A stretch of DNA of 38,574 nucleotides from Streptococcus suis YS56 (GCF_000440115.1 NZ_ALMY01000071.1:1-38574); one strand, 5' to 3'. Numbered from the stretch's first letter, positions 26,363 through 34,137 are shown. Numbers and translations are program-made. Notes: a model not told the origin generated them from the sequence alone.

Positions 26363-26591
26363 GGACTTCTACCCAGTCGGTCGCAAGGACGTCGCAAGGG
26401 GTCGGGCTCCACATGGAGAAGCCTTCGCCCACGCCCGTCACGTTGATAAGGAAATAGGGCGTCGCCTCCAGCTTTTGCCCGTGAACCTCAATGGTGTCAA
26501 AGAGCTGAACGTAGTTCTCCGCTCCGCCCCAGCCTGTGCGAACGTACTTTTTCTTGGCCTTCAAGCCTGGTAAAATCTCTTCAAATGTCAT
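26355..26591 (-). CDS. DUF2829 (Tad2-like) protein
   Basis: A 78-residue protein opening MTFEEILPGLKAKKKYVRTGW and closing FSMWSPTPCDVLATDWVEV. This is the DUF2829 signature. Phage members of this family include Tad2, which sequesters the cyclic ADP-ribose isomer made by the Thoeris defence system; other members have no assigned role. It is the first gene of a chromosomal four-gene cassette (DUF2829, SDR, GNAT, ASCH). AAAGGAG precedes the ATG and an extended -10 promoter is just upstream. No phage genes are adjacent. Family assignment is strong; anti-defence function is only a possibility. Confidence 0.85.
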   Translation of the reverse strand: MTFEEILPGLKAKKKYVRTGWGGAENYVQLFDTIEVHGQKLEATPYFLINVTGVGEGFSMWSPTPCDVLATDWVEVHD

Positions 26592-26626
26592 GGTTTACTC
26601 CTTTGTTGTCTTTCTATCTTTCAACC

Positions 26627-26635
26627 ATTATACCA
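26627..26635 (-). promoter_or_regulatory. Extended -10 promoter of the DUF2829 cassette
   Basis: Minus strand TGGTATAAT (TATAAT at 26627-26632), 35 bases before the DUF2829 start. The -35 would fall inside the preceding terminator stem. Confidence 0.6.
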
Positions 26636-26664
26636 AAAAATCAGACCACTCTAAAGAGTTGTCT
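26635..26664 (-). terminator. Terminator of the padR membrane operon
   Basis: Minus strand AGACAACTCT pairs with AGAGTGGTCT (one mismatch) around TT, followed by GATTTTTT. It lies 10 bases past the operon's last stop. Confidence 0.8.
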
Positions 26665-26674
26665 AATCGTATTT

Positions 26675-27499
26675 CTACCCCACATTCTCCTTTTTCAATA
26701 GGAAAAATGTGCCTGCAAGCGTTGAGAAAAAGGCAAGAACCATAAAGAGCAGAGGTAGCCAACCTGTCCAGTCCTGCGGTCCATAGCCAACCTGGCTAGC
26801 CAGCAGCTGACTAAAGCCGCTGAGCACCGTTAGGACATAGGCTGGGATTAAGGTATCTACAATCGCTGACTTACTGCGATAGTAGAAGAGACCAGCTGCG
26901 ATTCCTAGAATCACCAAAAGACTGGCCCACAAGGGCAGGGGAATCCCCTCATAAAACTGCCGACTAATCCAAAAACGCAAGACAACTAACACCACAAAGC
27001 TAAGCCCCCAAGTCCCCATCAGCAGATAGGACTTGATTTTTGACCGTTCATAGACTAGGTTCTTTAGGATGAAAAATGCAGAGCTGGGTAGAATGAGTGC
27101 CAGAAGCAAATCGCACAGCAAGCCCCGCCATTCTAGGACCATTTCACCAGTCACTCCAAACAAACCTAAGAAAAACCAACTAATATAGACAAGGGAAATC
27201 AATCCTGTTAACCGCAAACCATAGTACCAGCGAATAGGCGGCAGGTCAGACAAGAGTTCATCCGCCATCTGCTTGCTATCTTTACCCAAAAAATCCTCTG
27301 CTGACTGACCGTCTGCTTGGGCATCCAATACATCTTGGTAGATAGAAAGCAAGAGTTCGGTCGCCCTTTCCTCCTGCTCATGAAAGGCTGATGCCAACAT
27401 CAAGTAAGCATGGAGCTTACGCATATAGGCCTTGTTTTCCTTGGTCAATTTTCCCTGTAAGCTACTGATAGCATTCAAATGTTCCTGTTGCTTGTTCAT
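26675..27499 (-). CDS. PadR-linked membrane protein, second paralogue (DUF1129/HAAS-like)
   Basis: A 274-residue protein. A helical cytoplasmic N-terminal domain (about residues 15-90) carries LTKENKAYMRKLHAYLMLAS, YQDVLDAQADGQSAEDFLGKDSKQMADELLSDLP, resembling the DUF1129/HAAS domains that accompany PadR regulators. About six hydrophobic segments follow (about 95-270). The N-terminal domain is nearly the same as in the preceding gene while the membrane part has diverged strongly. It starts one base after the stop of its paralogue. Function unknown; a membrane stress or signalling role is inferred only from context. Confidence 0.8.
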   Translation of the reverse strand: MNKQQEHLNAISSLQGKLTKENKAYMRKLHAYLMLASAFHEQEERATELLLSIYQDVLDAQADGQSAEDFLGKDSKQMADELLSDLPPIRWYYGLRLTGLISLVYISWFFLGLFGVTGEMVLEWRGLLCDLLLALILPSSAFFILKNLVYERSKIKSYLLMGTWGLSFVVLVVLRFWISRQFYEGIPLPLWASLLVILGIAAGLFYYRSKSAIVDTLIPAYVLTVLSGFSQLLASQVGYGPQDWTGWLPLLFMVLAFFSTLAGTFFLLKKENVG

Positions 27500-27500
27500 C

Positions 27501-28295
27501 TTACTTCTCCTTCCCCACCAACAAAACCGCAGTTCCGATCCAAAAGGCCATAGCTGGAAGAATGACCAACATCAGATTGAGCCAAACTGGAACAGTCATG
27601 ACCATATTTACCACACCGCCAACAATCATAAAGAGATAGGTCGGTAAAAAGACATAGCGGACCAACTTTTCCTTTTGGAAAAATAGCAGAGCGAGACCGA
27701 GCAAGGTGAGTGGTACTAGTAACCCCCAGCCAGTCAAGACTAAGTCAGGTTCCTTGGGCATTGCCCAGAGACGAAGTCCACAAATCACGAGAAAAAGAAT
27801 GGGGATGCAGAGAAAACTTGCCCAAACCTTGATTTTGCTGGTCTGGTAAATCAGACCGCGAATGAGGAGGAAAATCCCTGCGGGGAGGAGGAGGCTAAGT
27901 ACCGCGTCGCATATAAGGTCCAGCCAATTGAGGGAGAGGGTTCCTGTCCCTGCAAAATCCATCAACCATTGGCTTCCTAGATAGATGACTAGCATGAGGC
28001 CGCTCAGGTTTGCGACTTCCACGAAACCAATCGGAGGGAGGTAGCTGAGTAGGTCATCCGCCATCTGCTTGCTGTCTTTGCCTAGAAAATCCTCCGCCGA
28101 AAGCCCGTCTTTTTGGGCTTCAAGAACATCTTGGTAAATGGATAAGAGCTGGGCAGTCACTGCTTCTTCCTGCCTGTGAAAGACAGAGGCAATCATCATG
28201 TAGCCATTGATACGGCCCATATACTCCTTGTTTTCCTTGGTCAACTGGCTTTCAATCACTTCAATCTGCTTGCGGTATTCCATTTGTTTGCTCAT
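27501..28295 (-). CDS. PadR-linked membrane protein, first paralogue (DUF1129/HAAS-like)
   Basis: A 264-residue protein with the same plan: helical domain including LTKENKEYMGRINGYMMIAS and YQDVLEAQKDGLSAEDFLGKDSKQMADDLLSYLPP, then about six membrane segments. Residues SAEDFLGKDSKQMAD are identical in both paralogues, showing a tandem duplication with selection on the soluble domain. It begins one base after the padR stop. Similar soluble-plus-membrane proteins are commonly encoded beside PadR repressors in Firmicutes. Confidence 0.8.
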   Translation of the reverse strand: MSKQMEYRKQIEVIESQLTKENKEYMGRINGYMMIASVFHRQEEAVTAQLLSIYQDVLEAQKDGLSAEDFLGKDSKQMADDLLSYLPPIGFVEVANLSGLMLVIYLGSQWLMDFAGTGTLSLNWLDLICDAVLSLLLPAGIFLLIRGLIYQTSKIKVWASFLCIPILFLVICGLRLWAMPKEPDLVLTGWGLLVPLTLLGLALLFFQKEKLVRYVFLPTYLFMIVGGVVNMVMTVPVWLNLMLVILPAMAFWIGTAVLLVGKEK

Positions 28296-28296
28296 C

Positions 28297-28614
28297 TTAT
28301 TCTCCTTTCAATCGCTGAACCTTTTGGACCAATTCCGTCCACTGACTCCAAAAATCTTCTAGATAAGCCTTTCCCTGGTCTGTCAGATAAAAATACTTTC
28401 TATCTGGCCCGTCTGGCGAGGGCTTATTCTGACTAAAAATCAGGCTATTTTTCTCTAACTTCTGAAGGAGGGGATAGACCGTTCCTCCGACCATGTTTTC
28501 AAAGCCCTGATTTCTCAACTCCTGAACCAGCTCATAACCATAAATCTCCTTCTGGCTGATGATTTGCAATACACAGCCATCCAGGACCCCCTTGAGCATC
28601 TGGGTTTCTTTCAT
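28297..28614 (-). CDS. PadR family transcriptional regulator
   Basis: A 105-residue winged-helix repressor of the short PadR subfamily. MLKGVLDGCVLQIISQKEIYGYELVQEL and TVYPLLQKLEKNSLI form the DNA-binding domain, with the usual PDGPDRKYFYLTDQGKAYL wing and a short C-terminal dimer helix. GAGGAGG precedes ATG at 28612-28614, which also overlaps the stop of the 54-aa gene (ATGA). An upstream extension in this frame is a shadow of that gene. It likely represses its own operon through the three 21-bp repeats upstream. Confidence 0.92.
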   Translation of the reverse strand: MKETQMLKGVLDGCVLQIISQKEIYGYELVQELRNQGFENMVGGTVYPLLQKLEKNSLIFSQNKPSPDGPDRKYFYLTDQGKAYLEDFWSQWTELVQKVQRLKGE

Positions 28615-28775
28615 AAGCCCTCCTCTTCCTCTGCAAAAAATCCAAACAGCAAGCCTGATGCTAACATGATGCCTAAGATCAAAATAGAATCCAAGGTCCA
28701 ACCTGTTATAATGGCCGTCACAAGCTTGACAGCTGCTAGTTTCCAATTTTCTCGACTTTTCTTATCCAGTTTCAT
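28611..28775 (-). CDS. 54-residue single-span membrane protein, first gene of the padR operon
   Basis: A short frame from ATG at 28773-28775 to TGA at 28611-28613. The basic N-terminus MKLDKKSRENWKLAAVKLV is followed by a hydrophobic span (about residues 16-47, ending GLLFGFF) and an acidic tail. GGGAGG lies four bases before the ATG. Its stop overlaps the padR start as ATGA. The length, charge asymmetry and coupling argue that it is real, although it is short enough to be missed by gene callers. Function unknown; it could be a small sensor or partner for the two membrane paralogues. Confidence 0.75.
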   Translation of the reverse strand: MKLDKKSRENWKLAAVKLVTAIITGWTLDSILILGIMLASGLLFGFFAEEEEGL

Positions 28776-28788
28776 ACTGCCTCCCTAC

Positions 28789-28809
28789 CTAGTTTGTAAT
28801 ACCGACTAG
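28789..28809. promoter_or_regulatory. PadR-type operator-like repeat A
   Basis: CTAGTTTGTAATACCGACTAG, a dyad of form CTAGT-nn-GTA-n-TAC-nn-ACTAG. It sits just before the ribosome site of the 54-aa gene. Confidence 0.65.
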
Positions 28810-28848
28810 TCTAATAAAAATAAAAGTGATTTTCTTTGTCTTCTATCA

Positions 28849-28869
28849 CTAGTTTGTTTTACCTATTAG
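28849..28869. promoter_or_regulatory. PadR-type operator-like repeat B
   Basis: CTAGTTTGTTTTACCTATTAG, the same 21-bp layout as A, 60 bases from it; located at about +6 to +26 of the predicted transcript. Confidence 0.6.
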
Positions 28870-28881
28870 CTTTGTATCTAT

Positions 28882-28910
28882 AGTATAACACAAGGTGGCT
28901 AGTATGTAAA
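28882..28910 (-). promoter_or_regulatory. Promoter of the padR operon
   Basis: Minus strand TTTACA (28905-28910), 17-base spacer, TATACT (28882-28887). The -35 lies inside repeat C. Confidence 0.7.
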
Positions 28911-28919
28911 ACAATATAG
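28899..28919. promoter_or_regulatory. PadR-type operator-like repeat C, over the -35
   Basis: CTAGTATGTAAAACAATATAG, 50 bases from B. It covers the -35 of the predicted promoter, so binding would block RNA polymerase. Confidence 0.6.
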
Positions 28920-28988
28920 TAAAAAATATTCAAAAAAAAACATCACTTCTACAAGTTTGCGTTAACATCTCAGCACAGTGATAGATTG

Positions 28989-29025
28989 CTCCAACAATCT
29001 GGGAGATTGTTGGAGGTGGGAAATT
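28989..29025. repeat. Isolated boxB-like hairpin
   Basis: CTCCAACAATCT pairs perfectly with AGATTGTTGGAG around GGG and is followed by GTGGGAAATTA, the boxB tail. It abuts BOX copy 4. Confidence 0.65.
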
Positions 29026-29235
29026 AATACTCAATGAAAATCAAAATCAGACTAGCTCCAAAGGTTTGGGGAACCTTTGGAGGTTGGAGATAGGCGAACA
29101 TAGTTCGTTTCTACTTATACAGATAGAACCCTGTTACTATTTTATTTCAAGGTAACAGGCTGAAAGGCTCCACTGGAGCCTTTCACTCATCAAATCAAGG
29201 CAACAACGTCTGCTTTTGATTTTCGAAGAGTATAA
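29025..29235. repeat. Complete BOX-type element, copy 4
   Basis: Left end ATACTCAATGAAAATCAAAA (boxC, reverse) and right end TTTTGATTTTCGAAGAGTAT (boxA, reverse) form terminal inverted repeats of about 20 bases. Inside are a boxB hairpin CTCCAAAGGTT/AACCTTTGGAG (29056-29082) with tail GTTGGAGATA, CCTGTTAC/GTAACAGG (around 29131-29160) and GAAAGGCTCC/GGAGCCTTTC (29162-29184). The 590-base gap from 28920 to 29511 holds this, two solitary hairpins and a terminator, with no gene. Confidence 0.8.
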
Positions 29236-29255
29236 ACAAACGCTGTTTGTGTACA

Positions 29256-29293
29256 AACAGTCTGGGGAGAGACTGTTGAAGGGGGAAGATAAA
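29256..29293. repeat. Isolated boxB-like hairpin
   Basis: AACAGTCT pairs with AGACTGTT around GGGGAG, followed by a G-rich tail ending GGGGAAGATA. It lies 20 bases right of BOX copy 4. Confidence 0.5.
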
Positions 29294-29324
29294 AAGTTGC
29301 GGTAGAAACCTATCTTAGAACCTG

Positions 29325-29356
29325 TGAAAAAAGAACTTGGGTTGCCCCAAGTTCTT
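29325..29356 (-). terminator. Terminator of amtB-glnK
   Basis: Minus strand AAGAACTTGG pairs perfectly with CCAAGTTCTT around GGCAAC, then TTTTC. It is about 155 bases past the glnK stop; the interval holds one more weak hairpin (AACACTA at 29435, TAGTGTT at 29461) and no gene. Confidence 0.75.
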
Positions 29357-29511
29357 CATATCTATTTCTAAGAACCAATATTCACCAATGACAAACTTTT
29401 AGATAAGAAAGCAATCTACACTGGTCTTTGAGAGAACACTAACTGTATTTTGAAAAGAACTAGTGTTGAAAAGCTTACTTAAATGAAAGTGCTGAGCAGT
29501 GAATCCAAGTT

Positions 29512-29853
29512 CTAAATTGCATCACGACCACGTTCCCCTGTACGGATGCGAACAACATCATCGATTGGCTGAATAAATATTTTACCATCACCGACTTCCC
29601 CTGTTCGGACTACAGTAGTGATGACATCAACAACTTCTTCGACTGCGGCATCTTCAACTACAATCTCTGCTTTTACCTTAGCAAGCATGGTTGGAGTCAC
29701 CTTTTGGCCACGAACGAATTCCGCAAAGCCTTTTTGATTACCAAAACCCAGAACTTGTGAAATCGTCATTCCCTTAGCAACTCCTGCACTAGTTATGGCA
29801 ACCTTAAGATCTTCTAATTTTTCTGTACGAATAATTGCTTCTATTTTTTTCAT
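29512..29853 (-). CDS. glnK: PII nitrogen signal protein (GlnK/GlnB)
   Basis: A 113-residue trimeric PII protein that binds ATP, ADP and 2-oxoglutarate and blocks AmtB. The fold is complete: [20 protein letters not shown], the T-loop start [10 protein letters not shown], the B-loop [10 protein letters not shown] and C-terminal [14 protein letters not shown] with both Arg of RIR. In the T-loop the two usual tyrosines are replaced by valines (Val47 and Val52, equivalent to Tyr46 and Tyr51 of E. coli GlnB), so uridylylation or adenylylation at Tyr51 is impossible. AGAGAGG precedes ATG at 29851-29853. It follows amtB by 14 bases. Confidence 0.95.
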   Translation of the reverse strand: MKKIEAIIRTEKLEDLKVAITSAGVAKGMTISQVLGFGNQKGFAEFVRGQKVTPTMLAKVKAEIVVEDAAVEEVVDVITTVVRTGEVGDGKIFIQPIDDVVRIRTGERGRDAI

Positions 29854-29867
29854 CAAAAACACCTCTC

Positions 29868-31109
29868 TTATGAATCTAAGCCCATAAATGTTGGATAAGC
29901 TGTCTCACCATGTTCTGTATCATCCAAACCAATTGCTTCTTCTCTATCTGAAACGCGGAGTGGCATGAAGAATGAGATTCCCTTGATGAGAACAAATGTC
30001 ATGCCTGCAGACCAAACAATTGTAAAGACAATCGCTGCGATGGTTACCAAGAACAGGCGTGGATTCCCATAAATCAAGCCAATATTTTCAGGGTCGAGAG
30101 CCAATTCAGGAGTAGTAAACAGTCCTGTTACGATACCGCCAAAAATACCACCGACACCATGACAGCCAAAAGCATCTAAGGCATCATCGTAACCAAGTTT
30201 ATGTTTCACAATCGCAATTGCATAGAAACAAACTGGACTAACCAATAATCCGATAATCACTGCACTCCACGTTGATACAAAACCAGCCCCGGGCGTAATA
30301 GCAACCAATCCAGCTACTAATCCTGTTGAAGCACCGACAAGTGATGGTTTTCCATTCTTTATATATTCTAACAAAATCCATGAGAACATGGCCGCTGCAG
30401 CTGACAAATGTGTCGTTACCAAGGCATGAACAGCCAAACCATCGGCTGCTAAGGCAGAACCTGCGTTAAAACCAAACCAACCGAACCAAAGTAAGCCTGC
30501 CCCCAATAGGACAAATGGTACATTATGTGGACGGTATTCAAGACGATTAAAGTCTCTGCGCTTGCCAACTACCAAAGCCAAAACCAAGCCACTTACCCCT
30601 GATGTAATATGGACAACATCACCACCAGCAAAGTCAATTGTACCCCACTGAGCAAGTAACCCTTCATCCCAAACCATATGGGCAAATGGATAGTAAACTA
30701 AAAGAAGCCAACCAATTATGAAGATTAAGAGAGGTTTAAATCGCATCCGTCCCGCAACAGAACCGGTTAAAATACCAACAGTAATGATAGAAAACATCAT
30801 CTGAAAAACTGCGAAAAGTGAATCCGGAATCGTCAAGCCCCTTGTACTCTCTGAGTCACTGATGCCTTGGAAAAACGCATGTCCAAGATCACCAATAAGA
30901 TTTCCATCACCTGAAAATGATAGAGAGTAACCAACAGCGAACCACATCACCGTTGCAAGGGCTAGCGAGACAACAGACATCATCATCGTTGAGATGACAT
31001 TTTTCCGTCTCTCGAGACCACCATAGAAGAAAGCAAGGGCTGGCGTCATTAAAAATACCAAACCTGTACAAATCACTATAAAGGCAATACTTGATCCTTC
31101 AATTTTCAT
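29868..31109 (-). CDS. amtB: Ammonium transporter (Amt family)
   Basis: A 413-residue membrane channel with 11 expected helices. Family marks are the early [22 protein letters not shown], the pore histidines in [16 protein letters not shown] and [20 protein letters not shown] (twin-His arrangement) and [19 protein letters not shown] at 31107-31109 has GGAG eight bases upstream. It is paired with glnK, as usual, for nitrogen-regulated ammonium uptake. I looked for a GlnR box upstream and found no convincing match, nor a clear -10/-35 pair, in the 200-base leader. Confidence 0.96.
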   Translation of the reverse strand: MKIEGSSIAFIVICTGLVFLMTPALAFFYGGLERRKNVISTMMMSVVSLALATVMWFAVGYSLSFSGDGNLIGDLGHAFFQGISDSESTRGLTIPDSLFAVFQMMFSIITVGILTGSVAGRMRFKPLLIFIIGWLLLVYYPFAHMVWDEGLLAQWGTIDFAGGDVVHITSGVSGLVLALVVGKRRDFNRLEYRPHNVPFVLLGAGLLWFGWFGFNAGSALAADGLAVHALVTTHLSAAAAMFSWILLEYIKNGKPSLVGASTGLVAGLVAITPGAGFVSTWSAVIIGLLVSPVCFYAIAIVKHKLGYDDALDAFGCHGVGGIFGGIVTGLFTTPELALDPENIGLIYGNPRLFLVTIAAIVFTIVWSAGMTFVLIKGISFFMPLRVSDREEAIGLDDTEHGETAYPTFMGLDS

Positions 31110-31312
31110 AAGCACATCTCCTTTTCTATCCTATAATTGTTAGCACTTATCTTACTGTCTTCATTTTTTATCAAGGGCAAGAACGATGATACTAAGCAAC
31201 TATAGAATGAACTTTTTTGTTATGCTACATACAATATCACTATCCTCTTAATCTGTAAATATTAAATTGACTGAAAATTCTAAAAATGTTCCACGTTATG
31301 TTAGAAATATCA

Positions 31313-31339
31313 AAAAACTTGGGAAAACCCCAAGTTTTT
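31313..31339. terminator. Terminator of the Bce-type operon
   Basis: AAAAACTTGGG pairs with CCCAAGTTTTT around AAAAC, with T-tracts both ways. It overlaps the permease stop; on the minus strand it is followed by TTG. It lies between the permease gene and amtB. Confidence 0.85.
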
Positions 31340-33350
31340 AGGAAACAATTTGTTTATAAGTTCGTGTTGTTATTGCAAAAACCATCAAGTAGAGCAAGAA
31401 ATAGACCACACAAATTCCTATCGTTACGTGTAACATTAATTCCATATTTACAACACCGATTGAGACAAGGATGGCGGATAACATCTTATAGGCAAAACCA
31501 AGATGAACTATAGCCAGGAAGATTGGAAGGAAAAATACCATCAACAACTGCTTACGGATGGACTGTCTTGCTTGATTCTCATCCAGACCAACCTTTGTCA
31601 TAATGACGAAGCGATCTCTGTCTTCATAACCTTCTGAAATCTGTTTGAAGTAAATCACCAGCACCACCGCCATCAAAAAGATGAGCGAAAGCAAGAGGCC
31701 GATGAAGAAAAGTGAACCTGCAAAACTGAAGAAACTACGCATCGCATAGGCACGGTAGGCCAGACTAATCGAGTTGGTACCATCTGGAAGAATATTAGAG
31801 CTCCACAGTTCGCTTTCAAAGTTTCCAAATACGAAAGCATCATAGCGATCTACCTGTTCTTCTTCTGGCAGACTGCTTTCAAAGCCCATATAATAACGAG
31901 TCTCAGCTTGATTTTCAAAAATGGCCAAGTCTTGAACAACAATGACCAGATACTGACTGAGAAGGAAGGAACCATGGTCTGGTAGATGTCCCAAGGTCAC
32001 ATTCTTGGGCAATACTTGAGCAATCTCCATCTCCTTTTCATCAAATCTGAGAGGTTGACCGGCTTGATACTGGACTCCCTTACTATAAATGGCCACTTGG
32101 TCAGATGCCAACTGGAGTTTTTCTCCCGTCATCTTTTCATAGGTGGCTTGATCAAGGACAAAACCAATACCCACTCGGTCAGAGAAAGCCATACCAGCAG
32201 CTTCTTCACCCGTCAAAAATTTTATTTGCTGATTTGTCACCTCAGAAAAATAGGCTTGTTGGTAAGGATAGACTACCATACTTTCCACAGGAATCCCCGC
32301 CTCTTCCAAGATAGTATTCGCCCACTCCTCCACTTGTGTTTTTGAAGTGGTAGGTTCCATGACAACATCAATCGAATAATCATTTGGATTCTGGTTGGCA
32401 ATATAATCTGTACCACCGATGTATATATTAAGTCCTCCAACCATAGTTACCAAGAACATACTGGAGAGGATGGTAATGGTCGCAAGGCCCAGAGCATTTT
32501 TCCGCATGCGAAAAATCAAGTTGGAAACTGAAATAAAATTCTCAGGCTTGTAGTAATAGGTCTGACGGTGTTTTAGCCAGTTTAAGAGACTGATAACACC
32601 TGATTGGAAAAGCAAATAAGTCCCAAGGATAACCAGTAAAGTTGCTCCAAAGAAACTGGGAATAGCTTTCAGCGGACTGGTCACTAGTTGGGCAATAGCA
32701 TAGCCCGCACCCAATAAGATAAGGGCTAAGAGGGTTTGTAGCCAGAGGAAGCCTGTTGGCTTGTCCCCACGCTTCTTGCCCTGAACTAGTTTGAGTGAGT
32801 CGGCCAAGCCCAGTTTCCCAATATTCAAGAGACTGACCAAGGCGAAAATCCCAAAGAGATAGATCAGTACAGTGACCAGACTTTTCAACTGGAAGGTTGA
32901 CGCCAAGACCACAGGCATCTGCATGGCCTTGAGCAAGAGCGCATAGAAAAGTTTATCCAGAGCTAATCCCAACAAGGTTCCTGTCAAAATAGTGCTAGCT
33001 GCGAAAACTAGATTTTCTAGGAAGGTCATCAAGAGAAGGTGTTTTTTCTCCAAGCCTAGAATGCTATAAACACCAAACTCTTTTGACCGTTGCTTCATGA
33101 CAAAGCTATTGGCATAGAGAATCATAATAGCGACCGCCAACATGACCACAATCATACCGAAGCCCAAAACCATGGTTACCCCATTGGCTCCCTTGACCTG
33201 ACCTAAATCAGGATGAAAGGCAAGAGAAGCAAATATATAGGCTATAGCGGTTGAAACAGTGGTCATTAAGGCATAGGGAAAATAGAGCCTGCGGTTCTTT
33301 TTGAGATTGGTCAGAGCCAATCGAACGGTTAGTCCAAACATATTACTCAC
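31338..33350 (-). CDS. bceB: Bce-type ABC transporter permease (FtsX domains)
   Basis: A 670-residue permease with ten predicted helices and a large extracellular loop of about 200 residues between helices 7 and 8 (roughly 310-515), the hallmark of BceB/VraE peptide-antibiotic transporters. It starts MSNMFGLTVRLALTNLKKNRRLYFPY, then FtsX-type helices including YANSFVMKQRSKEFGVYSILGL. In the family it senses antibiotic-lipid II-cycle complexes, frees the lipid target and signals to the BceS-type kinase. The drug here is not predictable; bacitracin, nisin-like or mersacidin-like peptides are candidates. Overlaps the ATPase gene by eight bases. Confidence 0.92.
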   Translation of the reverse strand: MSNMFGLTVRLALTNLKKNRRLYFPYALMTTVSTAIAYIFASLAFHPDLGQVKGANGVTMVLGFGMIVVMLAVAIMILYANSFVMKQRSKEFGVYSILGLEKKHLLLMTFLENLVFAASTILTGTLLGLALDKLFYALLLKAMQMPVVLASTFQLKSLVTVLIYLFGIFALVSLLNIGKLGLADSLKLVQGKKRGDKPTGFLWLQTLLALILLGAGYAIAQLVTSPLKAIPSFFGATLLVILGTYLLFQSGVISLLNWLKHRQTYYYKPENFISVSNLIFRMRKNALGLATITILSSMFLVTMVGGLNIYIGGTDYIANQNPNDYSIDVVMEPTTSKTQVEEWANTILEEAGIPVESMVVYPYQQAYFSEVTNQQIKFLTGEEAAGMAFSDRVGIGFVLDQATYEKMTGEKLQLASDQVAIYSKGVQYQAGQPLRFDEKEMEIAQVLPKNVTLGHLPDHGSFLLSQYLVIVVQDLAIFENQAETRYYMGFESSLPEEEQVDRYDAFVFGNFESELWSSNILPDGTNSISLAYRAYAMRSFFSFAGSLFFIGLLLSLIFLMAVVLVIYFKQISEGYEDRDRFVIMTKVGLDENQARQSIRKQLLMVFFLPIFLAIVHLGFAYKMLSAILVSIGVVNMELMLHVTIGICVVYFLLYLMVFAITTRTYKQIVS

Positions 33351-34101
33351 CTCGATTCGCCATGACTGTCAAGGTATCTGAAATCAGCTGATACATTTCC
33401 TGACTAGTTCGTTCACCACGGTAGATTTGATTGTAGAGAATGCCATCCTTGATAAAAAGGACCCGTTTGGCACGACTAGCTGCAGCTGTCGAGTGAGTCA
33501 CCATCAGAATGGTCTGCCCCTGCTGGTTAATCTGCTCAAAAACATCCAATAAGGTTGCAGATGATTTGGAGTCGAGGGCTCCAGTCGGCTCATCCGCTAA
33601 GAGGATTTCTGGCTGGGTGATGATGGCACGCGCCACCGCAACCCGTTGCTGCTGACCGCCTGAAATCTCGTAGGGCATCTTGTCTTGTAAGGTCGCAATT
33701 CCTAGACTATTCAGTGTATGAACCAGTCGCTTGTTCATCTCATCAATCGGATAGCGAGACAAAACCAGAGGCAAGAGCACATTGTCCTTGACCGAGAGGG
33801 TATCCAAGAGGTTGAAATCCTGAAAGACAAAGCCCAACTTCTCTCGACGAAAGGCTGCAGCTTCCCTGCTCTTGATAGCTTGGGTATCCAAACCATTGAG
33901 CAGAACCTTGCCCTGCGTTGGCTTATCAAGAGTTGCCAAAATATTTAGCAAGGTGGATTTTCCAGAACCAGATTCCCCCATGATCGCCACATACTCACCC
34001 TCTTCAACGGCAAAGTGAATATCCTTCAAGGCCTCGACCTGGCCCGCCTTAAAGCGAGAACTATAAATTTTTTGAACGTGTTGCACATCTAAGAGCGTCA
34101 T
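33343..34101 (-). CDS. bceA: Bce-type ABC transporter ATPase
   Basis: A 252-residue ATPase of the MacB/LolD-like class. Walker A GESGSGKST (about residues 40-48), Q-loop FVFQDFNLLD, signature ISGGQQQR, Walker B ILLADEPTGALD and the H-loop MVTHS are all present. AAGGAGG precedes the ATG. The 96-base gap upstream contains a -10-like TAGAAT and a regulator-type inverted repeat, so the transporter pair probably has its own activated promoter in addition to read-through from the kinase gene. Confidence 0.95.
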   Translation of the reverse strand: MTLLDVQHVQKIYSSRFKAGQVEALKDIHFAVEEGEYVAIMGESGSGKSTLLNILATLDKPTQGKVLLNGLDTQAIKSREAAAFRREKLGFVFQDFNLLDTLSVKDNVLLPLVLSRYPIDEMNKRLVHTLNSLGIATLQDKMPYEISGGQQQRVAVARAIITQPEILLADEPTGALDSKSSATLLDVFEQINQQGQTILMVTHSTAAASRAKRVLFIKDGILYNQIYRGERTSQEMYQLISDTLTVMANRGE

Positions 34102-34131
34102 CTTACTGCCTCCTTTTCTTTTTCTACCCCC

Positions 34132-34137
34132 ATTCTA
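34132..34137 (-). promoter_or_regulatory. Putative -10 of the bceAB promoter
   Basis: Minus strand TAGAAT, 31 bases before the ATPase start. The -35 region is poor (TGGCAG), as expected for a promoter needing an activator. Confidence 0.45.

Noticed and set aside
28297..28746. N-terminally extended PadR protein of 149 residues
   Set aside because: The extra 44 residues are an out-of-frame reading of the 54-aa membrane gene; a strong ribosome site fixes the start at 28614.
28920..29511. Small RNA or CRISPR-like array in the repeat-rich gap
   Set aside because: The hairpins belong to BOX elements; there are no regular direct repeats with unique spacers and no convincing promoter for a separate RNA.
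31110..31312. Possible GlnR box (TGTNA-N7-TNACA) upstream of amtB
   Set aside because: I checked the TGTTATGCTACATACA and TGTAAATATTAAATTGAC stretches on both strands; none fits both half-sites with the correct spacing.
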